In this document: positions 63,699 through 64,000 of the stretch, one piece after another | Numbering within the stretch: the stretch's first letter is position 1 | How the letters are laid out: every line of letters begins with the position of its first letter | Source of the DNA: Lytechinus pictus | Lineage: Eukaryota > Echinodermata > Echinoidea > Temnopleuroida > Toxopneustidae | Assembly (NCBI RefSeq): GCF_037042905.1 | Contig: NC_087257.1 | Coordinates: 21,615,001 to 21,679,000, forward strand | Direction: 5' to 3' | Length of the DNA: 64,000 nt | Program-made: the position numbers and the translations under genes | The notes under the pieces: generated by a model | Told to the model about the DNA's origin: nothing | Databases searched by the model: none | Seen by the model: only the letters and a program-made list of their open reading frames with translations

Positions 63699-64000
63699 AT
63701 CTAATTATTAAAAAAGCCGCAGTCTTCTTTCACAAGGAGGTAAAATAAACCTTGTGAGATATTAAAGAAACAAATAAAATCTATAAACTGATTATTATAT
63801 TTCATTAGAGTAAATATGTATATAATTATCAATACAAAATCAAGAAAAGTCTTACACTTTGCTGACCCAAAGCCCAGTTCGCTATAGTTTATTCACAAAA
63901 TAGACGAAGCAGCGCATGCCTTGGCGCATGTATCTTTCTCATTTAAATCAGAAGAACATCGTTGAGTCTGGGTTAAGTTTGAACACTAACCATTAACACA
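63699..64000. repeat. Diverged A loop at the right edge
   Basis: After GATGGTTGGTAAA the sequence departs abruptly from the consensus (TCTAATTATTAAAAAAGCCG). It then matches only loosely again (TTTATTCACAAAATAGACGA, CAGCGCATGCCTTGGCGCAT, AACACTAACCATTAACACA). The homogeneous part of the array seems to end here, with older units beyond. Confidence 0.8.

Larger units (their letters stand above)
18495..64000. repeat. Tandem satellite array, ~1362-bp monomer with internal inverted repeats
   Basis: The same unit recurs with a spacing of mostly 1361-1369 bp. Counting from GGTATCCGTGGG gives monomer starts at 19039, 20390, 21558, 22921, 24289, 25645, 26814, then about every 1362-1369 bp to 62686. 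Each unit contains, in order: right arm (~125 bp), B loop (~700 bp), left arm (~126 bp, reverse complement of the right arm), A loop (~410 bp). The A loop has two classes. Alpha reads ATAATAGGTTGAAGAATGA after the left arm; beta reads AAAACAGGTTGGAGAATAAA. Middle monomers look nearly identical by eye, edge monomers are diverged. The array continues past the right end of the window. No gene is seen inside it. Confidence 0.97.

Noticed and set aside
18495-64000. CRISPR array or rDNA-type gene cluster
   Set aside because: The repeats are ~1.36 kb with no short repeat-spacer pattern and no rRNA, tRNA, histone or snRNA sequence that I can recognise.

Overview
This window reads as eukaryotic nuclear DNA, most likely from a marine invertebrate deuterostome and probably a sea urchin or other echinoderm. 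It is AT-rich and gene-poor, with long poly-G/poly-C tracts, (GAT)n microsatellites, degenerate LINE 3' ends and many small inverted-repeat elements, including 'GCGAGCGAAGCGAGC' modules and 'GGCGGATCCAGG' elements that I associate with sea-urchin-type genomes. The species call is inference. I see no bacterial operon, CRISPR array, tRNA or rRNA gene.

Bases 1-9000 are intergenic or intronic sequence made of simple repeats and dead mobile elements: a minus-strand LINE remnant at 2309-3450, a composite foldback region at 4801-6612 and two MITE-like elements at 7670-8010. Bases 9000-9970 hold the only convincing gene signal, a first coding exon (9853-9967). It encodes a signal peptide and ends in a phase-1 GTAAGT donor; upstream lie short uORFs and a paired GATA motif. 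No second exon could be recognised downstream, so the rest of the window may be its first intron. Bases 9970-16780 are non-coding, with pyrimidine tracts and several foldback elements.

From about 16.8 kb to the right edge (about 47 kb) the window is a tandem array with a monomer of about 1362 bp (33 monomer starts counted from 19039, plus degenerate edge units). Each monomer contains two copies of a ~125-bp sequence in inverted orientation. They are separated by a ~410-bp 'A loop' on one side and a ~700-bp 'B loop' on the other. Monomers fall into classes (A loops alpha and beta; a gamma B loop in the right part) arranged in higher-order blocks of variable length. This points to amplification by unequal exchange of an inverted-repeat (MITE-like) unit.

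The left edge is decayed and carries nested insertions: a LINE 3' end at about 16950-17352 and a 1083-bp foldback DNA element at 17412-18494 with a 4-bp target duplication. Two monomers carry a SINE whose 5' part looks like the Alu domain of 7SL/SRP RNA. Both SINEs sit at the same nucleotide, exactly at the edge of the inverted repeat. The short ORFs that recur through the array are translations of the inverted repeat. They start at TTG and show no sign of being protein genes.
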